From Bidens hawaiensis (Eukaryota > Streptophyta > Magnoliopsida > Asterales > Asteraceae): a stretch of DNA of 64,000 nucleotides. The stretch spans positions 227,748-291,747 of the forward strand of contig JAIQDT010003556.1 in the NCBI GenBank assembly GCA_021521415.1. Reading direction: 5' to 3'. Both the position numbers and the translations under genes were made by a program. Positions 11,156 to 22,386 of the stretch are shown one piece after another. The notes beneath the pieces were generated by a model, which saw only the letters and a list, made by a program, of their open reading frames with translations, ran no database searches and had not been told where the DNA came from. Each line of letters begins with the position of its first letter. Position 1 is the stretch's first letter.

Positions 11156-13004
11156 ATGCCTAGGAATGATCAATGCTGATTAAGTTTAATTAATGATGTG
11201 TGCTTAGGGTGAGATGCTAATTGTCTATCTGATTGTTACACACTGTATTTGAATCTATATTTACATGAGACGTCCTTAAATGACTATCTTGTTTCTTAAA
11301 TCTTACTTGCTAAAATGATTGTGTGGAATATGCTTACTGATTATGTCTTGATTGCAAACTGATTATTTGAATGATTGCATGATTGATTTGCATGTTCTGA
11401 TTTGAAATAGAGATCTGTTGGAATCATTTGCTTTGAAATGAAATACATTTTTGTTGCTTGATTCATAATTTATATGACTCATATGTACTTAATGAACAAT
11501 TATTCATCTTAAATGAATATGGTAATTGTATGAATCATGACTGCTAGTGTGAAAAAGTTTGTAAGTCAAATGTTCTTGAAAGACAAAGTTGTTTTCAAAA
11601 ATCATATGCAAAATGAATTTTAAAGAAAAATGATTTTTGACTTGTGCAAACTATTTTTGGTGATCTTATAAGAGAAATGATAAAAATATTCAGTTACAGG
11701 CTTTATAGAAGCTTAAAAAGTTTTTAAGATAGAGATTGTATTCAACCTTATGGAAAATTATAGAAAATGGTTTAATCAAACTAACACATGGATTATAGAC
11801 TTAAAAGACCAAATTCAGTCATTGACATTATATGATACCTTTCCATGGTGAGTAGTTGTATAAGTGATATAAACATAATGATTTTGCTAAGACTGATGTG
11901 GTGAAACATTTGAAGGTCAAGGTATGTTTCCTTACACATCTCTCCAAATGATAGGCAGAAAGGCAATTATCCAGTTATACACAAGCCTATTGTTGTTATG
12001 GTCACTCAAAACACTTTTATTTAATAAATGAGCAGCTATACACACACACACATATATGTATGTATGTATTAGCCTAAGTAAAAAAAAAAAGGATTACAAA
12101 TGGTTATAATAAATGTTATATTCTCTAAGAAAATAATCAGACTTAAAGGGGCATCAAGGGAACTATAGGGGTGGGGCATACTAGTAAGTCCTAAATACCT
12201 TGAATGTAAGGCATGTAAGTCCGGATGGCATGTAAGTCCAACGTTCAACCTTAAAGTTTGATTTTAATAAAATCTGCTCTTATAATCAAAACTATTTTGA
12301 CCATACATCAGGGGGTTGAAGTCAAATTGGGGTGACTTGTAGAAAACTGAATAAGCCTTGAGAAGAGATAAGGATCAACCAAAGTCCAAAGTGTTGACCA
12401 TTCAAACCTTATGCATTTAATTGAACCTTAATAATATCATTGAAAACAATGATAATCATGCTAAGTTCAAATACCTGTTGTCAACCAGTTTTGTGTCATA
12501 ATAATGTCAACCGTAATATGTCGTGAACATGCTTAGATAGTATGATCCCATGTTGAGATCTCTCTATAAACAGTTTTGAAGTGACCAGTCCACTGAATTT
12601 TGATCTTTTATTCACCTTAAACTTATGCTTGAGTCAATGCAGCGTCTTAAATGATAAACTTTAAATGACTTAAGCAAAGTTTGTGTGTCAAAATGTCTGT
12701 TTTGCTAGACAGATGATAATTTGTTTCAAAAGTGTAATATGAATTGGTATAAGTGTTTTCGAGCATGTTCTAAGTGTTAGAATTGCTCTCAGATATGCTT
12801 CAAGCATGACTTTATGCTTGAAATTGCTTTTTACGCTCTTCGAGCATAGATTCTTACACTTTAACATAAATTTAAATTTCGAGCACAATGCTATGGACTG
12901 ATTGATGTTGCTAAGTGTTTCGAGCACACGTGTGTAGAACTAGATGAAAATTTGGTTAAGGCATGATTGATTTTTCTAAGTATTTTGAGCATGAGTATAC
13001 TCCA
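11156..13004 (+). other. copia-1 pol-ORF3 spacer, first part (non-coding)
   Basis: AT-rich, no credible ORF. It holds a CA/TATG microsatellite near 12031-12070, a repeated GGCATGTAAGTCC (about 12207 and 12228) and, from 12759, the first members of the TCGAGCA repeat family. Parts (a TTGGGGTGACT block near 12328, an ATTTAATTGAACCTTA block near 12415) match the copia-2 spacer near 48070-48150, so the spacer is a conserved component of this element group, not random flank. Confidence 0.7.
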
Positions 13005-15222
13005 TGATGTGTGTCTAATAACCCTAAAAAAATGACCCTCGCAACTAAGCTTTAATACTAAAACGAAAATCCTAAAACCACACACAACCGGCAAGTGTAG
13101 CGATCGCAAGCAGTATAGACCTAGGAAGTCCGAGTATCGAACACGTGGACACGTAAGACGCTAACGATTACTAATCCTATACAAGACCTACCTTAGATAA
13201 TATTTAATTGATTTTTTGATTTCTTTTAACTTAACTGAACTAACCTAACTAACTGACAAAACTTACCAAAAATAGAAAACTTAACGGAAAACTAACTGTG
13301 TTAACTTAGGATGGAGAAAAAATCTACCCAGGTCTGAATCAAATTGTAGGCCCAACAAGCTAATGGATTGGATGACTTCAAGACACCGGTCCCTAAAGAT
13401 GACACGACTAAGGATCGCTCGGGCTCACTGGATTACCTCTCGGTCTCATTCAACAAGCCTAAACTACTCAAAATCGCCTAAAACGACCAAACCGGGAAAC
13501 AATTGCTAACGTGTTCTAATGAAGGATCACCTCTCGGTCTCACTAACACTCGACCCTAATGGCAATGAATACTACACAACCAAGGATAGAGGAAAAATTC
13601 AACTTAAACCAAAATAGATCAACTAATCGCTCAAAACACATAAACCTGACAAGAAACGAACTCGCTCTCGAGCAATCCTTATTCTAGCATGCAAAGGCAA
13701 TGAGACAACCCTAACTTCTTATCACCTCTCAGTCTCAAAGAAGGTGCCTAACCGCTGTACTTAATCCAATAAATCATGCAACAAAACCCTACGGTTGTTT
13801 CTACCGCAAACAAACCCTAAACACCAAGTCTAGAATTAAACAATGCACCGATCAATCAATACAAAACTAATCAATCAACACACGGGGTTTATGCAATAAA
13901 TTGTATAATTTCTAGCCACTAAACACAAACTATTTAATGTCTGAATCAAACTTTACAATAGCAATACAAGTCCATCAATCAAACAATCCATAAAACTCGT
14001 CAAACACTAACAATTAACACCATCCCTAGGTAGAACTAACAAGTTTAGCCGATCATATTATTTGGACAACAGCATATACTCAATAAAAACTCCATAAAAC
14101 TCATACCAATCATCTTAACAATCGTCCAACAATAAATTCTAATCATAAACAATTCAATCTCTCAAGTAATTGCAAAACAATTCAACAATTAAGCAAGAAA
14201 CTAAAAGTGTATGAACAATAGAAAAGATGTAAGGATATGAGATGTTTCGGGGCTGCTCTCGATTGTAAAAAATAGTGGTGAATGATCCCGAGGCTTGGTT
14301 CTTGTGTCTTCTTCCTTCCCTAGCCGACAAAACCTTCAAACCCTAAGCCGAAAAAACTATTTTTTCCTTGCCTCCTTATTGCATGGTCTTCGATCGCAGC
14401 CTCCTCTTGGCTGCTAGGTTTTTTAATTTTTTTATATTATAATATGATATAAGGTTTGGGCTTCCATGATGCATACGGGTCGGGCCTTGAGCTTTGTCTA
14501 GAACTTGTATGCGTAAAAGGCTCGTAAAATGCTTGAAAAGTCCCGATTTCTTCCTTTCTTTTACCCGAAACCTATAAGATTAATAAATGTATGTAAAACC
14601 TATCTAAAACAAGTAAAAACATATAAAATATAATATAATATGTAGATAAAACGTGCGGAAAATACGTGTGTTTTACAACACATCACTCAACGAGCATAGG
14701 CGACAACATGATAATTTGCATAAGTATGTTCGAGTAGAGTTGAACATTTGAATGTGTTTCAAGTATAGTTGATAGACTGAATAGTTTTCTAAGTACTTTG
14801 AGCACATAAGTTTAAGGTTGTGGTTCACATTTGTGTCTAAACGGGTCTCGAGCATACTGATTGCATTATGTTCATTGCATTATGTGCTTTCGAGTATGAT
14901 TTCTAGTAGGATAAGCTGACTGAATATCTTTCTAAGTGTTTTCAAGTATGGCTGTTGCAAACGAGAATGAGTAAATGCATATGTGTGTGGAACTAGATGA
15001 AAATTTGGTTAAGGCAAGTCATCGAGCACAGCTATATCGCGAGCAAAGATTGACATGATCGATGAGTATGCCAAGTGTTCTTTCAAGTAAACATGATTTC
15101 GAGCATACATTCAAAATGAACATCTTAGATAACAATTTTCAATTCAGACTGTATCGAGCACACTTGAAATAGTACTTTCAAGTATACTGGCAGACAGCTG
15201 TTTTTGGTTGTATGCTCGAGCG
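12756..15222 (+). repeat. Dispersed TCGAGCA motif cluster upstream of ORF3 promoter
   Basis: Eight exact TCGAGCA heptamers on the + strand at 12759, 12840, 12879, 12920, 14848, 15022, 15099 and 15154 (one more falls inside the nested insert). About a dozen near-matches (TTCAAGTATA, TTTGAGCACA, TTCGAGTATG) lie between them, often preceded by CTAAGTGTTT. The same motif recurs in the 3' LTR. Spacing is irregular, so this is not a satellite. Confidence 0.75.
13005..14685. mobile_element. LTR-like insert of 1.68 kb (probable solo LTR) in the copia-1 spacer
   Basis: Bounded by an 8-bp inverted repeat TGATGTGT...ACACATCA, with flanks CTCCA (13000-13004) and CTCAA (14686-14690), a 5-bp TSD with one mismatch. 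It has no coding capacity. TG...CA ends, 5-bp TSD and size fit a solo LTR; the family is unknown to me. On both sides the TCGAGCA-rich spacer continues, which shows it is an insertion. Confidence 0.65.
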
Positions 15223-15309
15223 GAGCAAGGGAGGTACACTTATTTCAAATTAAATGACATCTGGCATACACCAGAAGACAAATCTAAGTTGTACTGACCA
15301 AATGTTAGG
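14686..15309 (+). other. copia-1 pol-ORF3 spacer, second part
   Basis: Continuation of the spacer after the LTR-like insert, dense in TCGAGCA variants. It contains a copy of GAACTAGATGAAAATTTGG (about 14990) that also occurs at about 12937, so part of the spacer was duplicated before the insert arrived. Confidence 0.65.
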
Positions 15310-15317
15310 TATAAAAG
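15310..15317 (+). promoter_or_regulatory. TATA box of a putative internal promoter for ORF3
   Basis: TATAAAAG followed by GGGGGA, about 90 bp after the last TCGAGCA-type motif and 360 bp before the ORF3 ATG. A start site about 30 bp downstream (15340-15350) would be expected. The same layout, motif cluster then TATA box, is found in the LTR (20340-20600, then 20935). Confidence 0.55.
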
Positions 15318-15465
15318 GGGGACTTATAAAATTTTCCAAACATTTATTTTCCCTCTTACAACCTAAACTCAATAACCCTTTGCTCGTGCCTCCCTTGCTC
15401 TTTTCAAACACTCGTTTATGCTCGATACATGTTCGATTATAGCCATTTGCCCTGTTTCCAACTTG

Positions 15466-15664
15466 GTAAGTATCGATAATCATTTATCGTCTCTCCAAGT
15501 ATGGAAATTAAGGTTTCTATTGAAACAATTACTAACTATCTACTTTGATTGTGCGGGTTCGCAAATTGTCACGAAACAGGTTACTGAAGAGGACTTTCTT
15601 CTCTAACTACTAACCTCTATTATTCTGCTATTGTGTATACTGAAAATTTCTCTTGTTTTTGTAG
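15466..15664 (+). other. Putative 5'-UTR intron of ORF3
   Basis: Donor ACTTG|GTAAGTATC at 15466, a TACTAAC branch-type box at 15608-15614, a T-rich tract and the acceptor TTTTTGTAG ending 15664. The length of 199 bp is ordinary for a plant intron, and the ATG follows 5 bp after the acceptor. All four signals are near consensus, which is striking in a decayed element. Splicing is inferred. Confidence 0.55.
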
Positions 15665-15669
15665 AACTA

Positions 15670-18600
15670 ATGGCAACGAAATTCAAACCTAAGCACAATA
15701 TGTGCGCCCGATTTGTGGTCGATAATGAAAACAGGGGAGTTAGAGTTCATAATTAACTTCTTGAATAATTCAAACATTCGGGTGGCACTGATAGAGAATC
15801 CTATCATCTATAGAAATCATATCACCGATTTCTAGGGTTCTGCTACTTACATGGATGATGTGAATGGAAAAAGGAATGCAGTTTCTGTCCTTGAACAGGA
15901 TATAGAAATCACTAAAGCATCCATTAGAGGGGCATTACAGTTTAATGACAATCATGAGCAATAGCTTTCATACTCCACTACCAGATTATTGAACATTTTT
16001 CAGGAGTTAATGGGATATCAAGGAGGAATTCATGAAGGCCAATTTCAAAAGGGGAGCTTCCCTTTGATATACCAATTTTTGATTCATCATGTGATTCAGT
16101 CCGTATCACCCAGGATAGGAACATAGACCTTAGTGAGCAGAGATATAGCTACAATGACAGTGGCGATCATATTCAACCAGCCCTTCAACTTTTCAAGATT
16201 TATCTTCAATGGGATGGTCAGTAATGCCCAGAAAGTTTAAAATGAAAGGTTCTTCATGTATCACAGATTCGTCCAAATATTGATCAACAAATCTTTGCAA
16301 GATCTAAACCTGCCCGGAGCACATCTACTCTTACAAGATCCGAATATTTATAAGAGGATAAAGAGTGCCAGAAGCTTATTCAATGACAACGTGGAATTGG
16401 ATATACTCCCATGGTTGCTTAATGGAGATATAGAGATAATGGAAGTTCCTCCCTCACCCCCAGTGCAAAGTGATGATCAATCTGAAGAGAGTGAAAGTGA
16501 TGAAAGTTCTGATGATAATGATGATGAAAATAAAGATGGAAATGATGGTGCAGGTGATGCAATTGTGGTTGTTGAACCACAAGTTGAGCAGGAAATTGTT
16601 TAACAAGTTGCTGCGAAGGTTGTGATGGAAGGGGAACATGAAGTGGGAGTAGACGAACCAGTTGTTGAACAACCTGGACATGAAATGGAGGCATTTGAAA
16701 ATCCATAATCAGAGGTGCATCATGAAACACCAGAGCTTCACATAACTACTGATCTCACTGAAGATAGTCATCATGTCATACCACCAATTTCCCTAACCAA
16801 CATTAACCCTTTTGTATCCAGTCCAGAACCTATACAAGATACTTCTTTGCCAAAACCTCCAAAATCACCTATCCAAGACCCTGTTCATGTCTAAAACCTA
16901 CAGACCCAAACTGAAGCACACAAGCTACCTTCCCCTGAAACTTCCTCTAACCAACCAGAATCTGAGCTTGAGTTTAAACCTACACAAGAAACACCCTCAT
17001 CCTCTCCAACACACTTACATGAAAACATTTTAGTAGGAACTTCTGAGCTTGAGCTTGAGAACATTATGTTGAAGGAGAAAAATGACTACTTGGAATTAAG
17101 GAACAAAGCTCTAGAAGAAGCTCTACAACAAGCTCTATTGAAGATTCAATCCCTGGAGCACTCTAAGTTTGAGAAGACCTCAGATGCACCAAAACAGGGG
17201 GAGAATGATGAAGAAGCATATGATATAGAGTTGATTGGCAAGACATATAAAGTTACAAGCAATGAGAGTGCAGAAGTTGGAACATCAAATGCTTTGAATT
17301 TAATCAATCAAGAATATGATGAAGATATGAATGAAAATGTGAACAGAAGACAAGCATTTGAAGAGGGGGAGATAGAGATAGATGATGAGACCCCATAACA
17401 AATTGCAAAAAGGAAACAGAAGGGAAAAGGGGTTGCTCACACAGAAGAAGATTTACACCCCAAAGTTGCTCACAAAATAACATCTAGTTATGAGATTTTA
17501 TAAACAAATGAAGTAAATGATCCAGATATAGTTGAGGTGGAGTCTGTCAAAACTGTAATGGAGTTCATGAATGAAGAAAGTGCTAAAATGGCTGTTGAAG
17601 AGGAGGAAGTTCCTCAGGAGGTGCTGGAGACTTTGATTAAAATGAAAAAGAAAGATGAAGAGGAAGAAATTTTGAGGAAATTGGCCTGATGAGGCTGTAA
17701 GGGCTCCCATGGAAAGAGTAAAGAAGAGTCAATCTGAAATCCCTCAAACTGAAACAAGTCCTGCAACACCAAAACAACATGAAAAATCAGGACATAGTTT
17801 TGGATTTCTCACGAAATTGGTTGTCTTGAATATATACATCATTATTCTGAAGAATCCAGAGAGACATGCTCCTGAACTTGAGGCTTCTACATGGAAGACA
17901 CAAAAAGAAATGCAAACTAGATGCAGTGAGTCTCAAGCTGAAAACAGATCGGAACCAAGAATTGAAGAAATAGTTGATGATGAGCCTGCGGAAGAAGTCA
18001 CTGAACCAACTGTCACTGAACCAGTTGAGATTGAAGAACCTGAGCATGAGGCTAGAGAGTCAGTTAAAAGAAAAGAAACTTTAGAGAAAGAGACTCCTAG
18101 GGCCAAAAAGTAGAAAATAGTCAAGAAGGTATATACAAGGAGAGAAAAACCAAAAATGATTAATGAGCCTCAGGTCATTCAGATAGAATAACCTATGATT
18201 GGGGCTCTATAAGACTTAGATGAACATGCAGAAATAGAAGAAGATGAGGATAGACTGAAAACTGATCCTAAAATCATATTTCAGATGCAATATGGGTTGA
18301 AGTTTGAAGATCTTAAAAATATGACTGAAAATGAAATCGAGCATATTGCATAATTGAAGGCAAAAGAAAAGAAAGAAAGGCTAGAAAGGGAAGAGAAAAG
18401 AGATAATGAAAACAAGCCTATCTTTTAAGTCCGGATTATGAGGAGAGACATATAGAGATGATGACAAGGGAAAGTAGAACAGAAGAAGCAGAGGAATGGA
18501 GAAGAAGAGATTCACAAAGAGCCTTCCTTTTAAATACTGGACATCCTCCTTCTTACCTAATTTGTCAACCGTTTGAAGTTTTTGACAGAATGTACAGGAA

Positions 18601-20010
18601 TGCTATTTTTGATGATACTGCTAAATATGTCAAAGATGTGAGGAGACAAGGAGCTGAAGGAAAGAAGAAATATGAAGAGTTGAAAAAGAAGCACAAAGAT
18701 ATCAAATTCTTAGAAGTGCATGGATATAAGTATGACTATGTAAAAGACTTGACCATTAATGAAATGAAGAGAAAGGTAAAGATGGTGAAGGCCTCCCACA
18801 AAGATGAAAAATGTGCAATGGATTGTAAAAGAAAAATGAAGGAAAAAGAGAAACAAGATAAGGAGAAAGTGGAGGCTGAGAAGAGGAAAGCCGAGGCAGT
18901 GGAATGATTCAACGACCCTGATAGAGTAAAGAATTTGAAGGATATACTATTAAAGAAGGGGATGACAGAGACTGAATTTGACAGCCTGCCTCATGAACAA
19001 CTTCCGGATATCTATCATAGAGAGCAGAGGCTGTATCTGGAGGTTGAAAGAAAAATGTTGGAAGAAATAAGGAGAAGAGAAGAGATGGAAAGGGCTGAAA
19101 TGATTAGCACTCTATGAAGAAGAGGTGCACAAATGGGAGATCTAATATTGCAAAATGAAGAAGTGATTAGAAGATTATATGAAGAATCTGAAAGAAAAAT
19201 TGGGAAGAATATATCAACAACAAAGTCTAGTGGACTTGTTGTTAGACCTGAAGTTGCTAGGCAGCAAGCTCCAAAGAGAAATCTGAACCTGCCTACACAT
19301 CTGTATTTTGACATGTGATCTAGAACCCTGAGATTCATACCTGAAGATGGTCAAGAGACTCACATAATATCAGGAGTGACTTCAGAAATTTCTCAAGAGA
19401 ACAATTGGAGAGAATGGCCCAACTGGATCTATAAGATAACAAATTCAGAAGCAAAATGGCTGGCCAACAAAAGAATGATCTCTCTAAGTACTTATAAGAG
19501 CAATCTGAAAAAGGATTCCCACTGCTTGACCAGAAAAGAAAAGAGTCATTCATAACAGCTGAGAGAGAGAAGAGGAAGAATAAACTATGTGATGTAAGAA
19601 TATCAGAGCTCTCTTAGTGGGAATCCATGAAAAGTGGAACACACAAAGTCAGCAGCTCAAGCTTTAAAAGAAGAACATTAAGAGAAAGCTTGGCTATGAG
19701 AAGAGAGATGGAGGTGGAAATTCTAAAGTGCAACAAGATGGGCGAATTGTTCATCTCACTTATAATAGGCAATGTGACTCTGTAACTCTTAGAAACTCTC
19801 ATGGAAGGACCATAGCTGTCGTTAGCATGATGCAGAGTTGCAATTCCTACACATCCAAGATCTTCAAGACATTAGAAATGTAGATGTTCCTATAGATTAC
19901 GAGGATGGTGTAGAATTGGAGATGTTTAAACAAAGGGCTACAGCAGTTAGACTAGACAAAATAAAAGAAGCTGAGAGGAGCCAATGCAGAAGGTAGCATG
20001 GAAGGGAGCT
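15670..20010 (+). pseudogene. ORF3-A: accessory protein gene of copia-1 (decayed)
   Basis: Starts MATKFKPKHNMCARFV at 15670. After a frameshift near 15745 it continues NIRVALIENPIIYRNHI and KASIRGALQFND, then the conserved MYHRFVQILINKSLQDL (from 16256), an acidic Ser/Asp/Glu segment, coiled-coil stretches (17066-17250, 18458-19110) and a Glu/Lys-rich tail. Numerous stops break it. Its N-terminal region matches a family I know only as 'uncharacterized' ORFs of Asteraceae retrotransposons. No signal peptide or membrane helix is visible, so it is not an obvious envelope protein. Relatives are ORF3-B and ORF3-C. Function unknown; a long acidic/coiled-coil structural or regulatory protein would fit. 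Confidence 0.7.
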
Positions 20011-20248
20011 AAAGGATAATCTGATTACTCCTGTTTATCTTTCGCATTTTATGCTTTGTGTATTTTGATTTTGATTTGTAATTTGAATGAATTGTAAATT
20101 TGATGTGTAATGCCCAAGTGGCAGAATTCCCAATATGTAATGTAATGACTTTTGATTAAATTGACTATCATTAGAAAATTGATACATTTGTAACTATATG
20201 CAGGTATGTTTTGGTGCATCTGAGCTTGATCAAATCCAACGGGGAGAT
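20011..20248 (+). other. copia-1 3' untranslated region and polypurine tract
   Basis: AT-rich 3' UTR ending in AACGGGGAGAT (20239-20249), the polypurine tract directly before the LTR start TGTTGAGTC. The GGGGAGATTGTTG junction is the usual PPT/LTR join of this copia group. Confidence 0.75.
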
Positions 20249-21254
20249 TGTTGAGTCAGATATTTGCAAAGGAAGATTGGAATCTTCTCAACCTCTTCAA
20301 AGAAATGGCTATGTATGAACTACAAGCAAGCTTGGACATTCGAGCATGATTTCACTACCTCGAGCATGTTGTTTTATGGATATCAGACTTACTTCATTGA
20401 ATTCCTCTAAGTGTTGAAGGCTTCGAGAAAGCTACACTTCATCAAGCAAGGGTGTTCTTCATCGAGTATGGATTGCCAATCGAGCAAACAACTTGATCAA
20501 TCCAACTTAAACCAAGTGTTCCAAGCAAAGTGGTGGGTTGAGCATGGATTCATTAAAGAATGATATCAAATGTTCAAAGTATAGACTTCGAGCATGATTC
20601 AGTTCTGAGCAAGCTTTACATTCAAGTATGCTAAAGGTTGTTCTCAACATGTCACTAAGGAAGAATTAAACATATCTAGAAGAGCATGCTTCCTCGAGGG
20701 ACTTATTCGAGAAAAGCAAGGATTAGTCAAGAAGATTGAAGCATGCTGGAGGAGAATATTTTCTATCCGAAAATATTCTAAGTAAAAATCTGCTCGAAGA
20801 CTTTCATTGAGCATGCTGTGCATAACAAGTCTGCCCGACAAGGAGATATCATACTCGAAGACTTGTTTACACTTGTATTTATTTTGTCATTCATTGTGTA
20901 ATCATTAGGGTATTCTAGAAGGAATGTCAGTGCCTATAAATATTGTCCTAGGTTTCCATTTTAGGTAAGGGTGGATAAGCACAGAATACGAGAGCACAAA
21001 CACCTGAAAGAATATCCCTTTTGCGTATTCTCGTACCGCCGTCGCCCTTCACGAAACCCTAGACATTCCTTGCATTCAAATCACTGTTCCATTAATGATA
21101 TATTAAATATAGTGAATCTTTATCTTTAATTGTTCTTACTGATTATCTATTATTATTCAAACCTTCATTCCTATCCCTTGAATATATTGATTCCGCCGGA
21201 ATATTCAAGAGGCCTTTGGGTTTATTAGATCTGGTGTGTTCTTTTCAACCTACA
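20249..21254 (+). repeat. copia-1 3' LTR
   Basis: Starts TGTTGAGTCAG after the PPT. The U3 part (20330-20860) carries four exact TCGAGCA heptamers (20340, 20360, 20480, 20588) and many variants. A TATA box TATAAATA is at 20935-20942, followed by an R/U5-like stretch. The exact 3' end is uncertain because the 5' LTR is outside the window; 21254 (CCTACA) is my best estimate. Confidence 0.75.
20935..20942 (+). promoter_or_regulatory. TATA box in the copia-1 LTR
   Basis: TATAAATA about 690 bp into the LTR, downstream of the TCGAGCA cluster. It marks the probable U3/R region. Confidence 0.65.
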
Positions 21255-21260
21255 AAGGTT

Positions 21261-21663
21261 TCCAAAACTAATCCCTTTTTCTTTTTGTTCAGGAATAGTC
21301 CACAGATGCAGAAGACATTTGGTATAAGGACAGTGGATTTTCCAGGCACATGACATGTGACAAAAGGTCACTTGTATATTATGAAGAAAACTATGAAGGG
21401 CTTGTTGCCCCTTGGAAGTGATGAATCATGTGAAATTGGTTTTGAAGAAGTCGATCCCAAAGATTCTTTGTTACTTGCTTTTGACAGGGAGCAAGCCTCA
21501 CTGGCTTGTGCTTCTCTTCAAAACTAATTCTTTTTTCTTTTTGTGCAGGAACGGTCCACAGATGTAAAAGACATTTGGTATATGGACAGTGGATATTCCG
21601 ACACATGACATGTGACAAAAGGTCACTTGCAAATTATGAAGAAAAGTATGAAGGGCTTGTTGC
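21261..21663 (+). repeat. 147-bp direct duplication in the copia-4 protease region
   Basis: 21261-21408 and 21517-21663 are near-identical (shared CCAAAACTAAT-type start, GGTCCACAGATG, GACAGTGGAT and GAAGGGCTTGTTGC). So the protease active-site region is present twice, about 255 bp apart. Confidence 0.85.
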
Positions 21664-22061
21664 TTTTGGATGTGATGAAAAAGGAGGCAAAATTATTGAA
21701 GAAGTAATTCTAATGAATGAAAAGGTGTCATTTAATAATGCCTACTGTGTTGAAGGACATCAATACAAGTTTTTGAGTATCTCACAAGTTTGTGATGAGG
21801 GTTACAAAGTGGGATTTTATGACACACACTGTTTTATCTTAAAACAAGAATTTATCATTCCTCTGGATATCATGATGATGGGTCCCAGAAATAGAAACCT
21901 ATACGAGCTTAGAATTGAAGATGTTGTATCAAGAGGAGGTATTTGATTTGTTTCCATAGCTTTAGAAAATAAATCAAACTAATGGCATAGGAAATTATGT
22001 CATGTCAACTTCAGGAATGTGAACAAACTTGTTAAGGTTGAGTGAAAGGGGATGAGGGGAC
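21286..22061 (+). pseudogene. copia-4 protease and pre-integrase fragment
   Basis: The second copy of the duplicated region opens a 146-residue ORF (21506-21946): DIWYMDSGYSRHMTCDKR is the copia aspartic protease active site (D-S-G), followed by FLSISQVCDEGYKVGF and NRNLYELRIED. Beyond a stop, the HRKLCHVNF-type pre-integrase histidine region is still visible up to 22061, where the copia-3 LTR interrupts it. It is flanked upstream by the copia-1 LTR, so copia-1 probably inserted into this element; no TSD can be checked in the window. Confidence 0.75.
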
Positions 22062-22386
22062 TGATGTAGACACTGATTAGGATCTGAAATTGTTACAACT
22101 TATGTCTCAAGGTGCGGAAAATAATGAGAATGAACATCACAAGTAACATTAAGCTCATATTTCATTGATAATAAAAAATGATTACAAGATATGACAGTTT
22201 AGACACTTTCTCTCTCTAGCTTCTCTCTCTAGCACATGACATGAATGATCCAAAAGCTAATAATACTGCATAAGTTCAACTATTTATAGGATTCACTTGA
22301 AGGTTAATGGAACGTATAAGTTATAAAGCGCGTATGTTATGCGCCGCATAACATGTGCGTTTCCATGGACTTATGCGCTATCACTA
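22062..22386 (-). repeat. copia-3 3' LTR, U3-distal/U5 part
   Basis: Distal part of the LTR (proximal part at 25048-25132). It contains a 21-bp near-perfect palindrome with arms 22334-22343 and 22345-22354 (ATGTTATGCG/CGCATAACAT), the 9-mer CGTATAAGT at 22313-22321, a TATAAATAG-type box on the minus strand, and (CT)n-rich leader sequence. Confidence 0.75.

Larger units (their letters stand above)
1..21254 (+). mobile_element. copia-1: Ty1/copia retrotransposon, 5'-truncated by the window, with accessory ORF3
   Basis: The element runs from mid-integrase at base 1 through RT and RNase H, a long spacer, an accessory ORF, a polypurine tract and a 3' LTR. The order integrase before RT defines copia. 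Its RNase H is split at 2200/10979 by gypsy-1 and its spacer is split by a 1.68-kb LTR-like insert at 13005-14685. The left LTR, gag and protease lie outside the window. All coding parts carry stops or deletions. An extra ORF after pol is known from Sirevirus-type copia elements; assigning copia-1 to that group is an inference. The right end near 21254 is placed by the last plausible CA end and is approximate. Confidence 0.8.

Noticed and set aside
16419..16730. His/Phe-rich minus-strand ORFs
   Set aside because: Antisense of the acidic Asp/Glu segment of ORF3-A.
15670..20010. ORF3 as a viral-type envelope gene
   Set aside because: No signal peptide, hydrophobic membrane segment or cysteine-rich ectodomain pattern is visible in any of the three copies.
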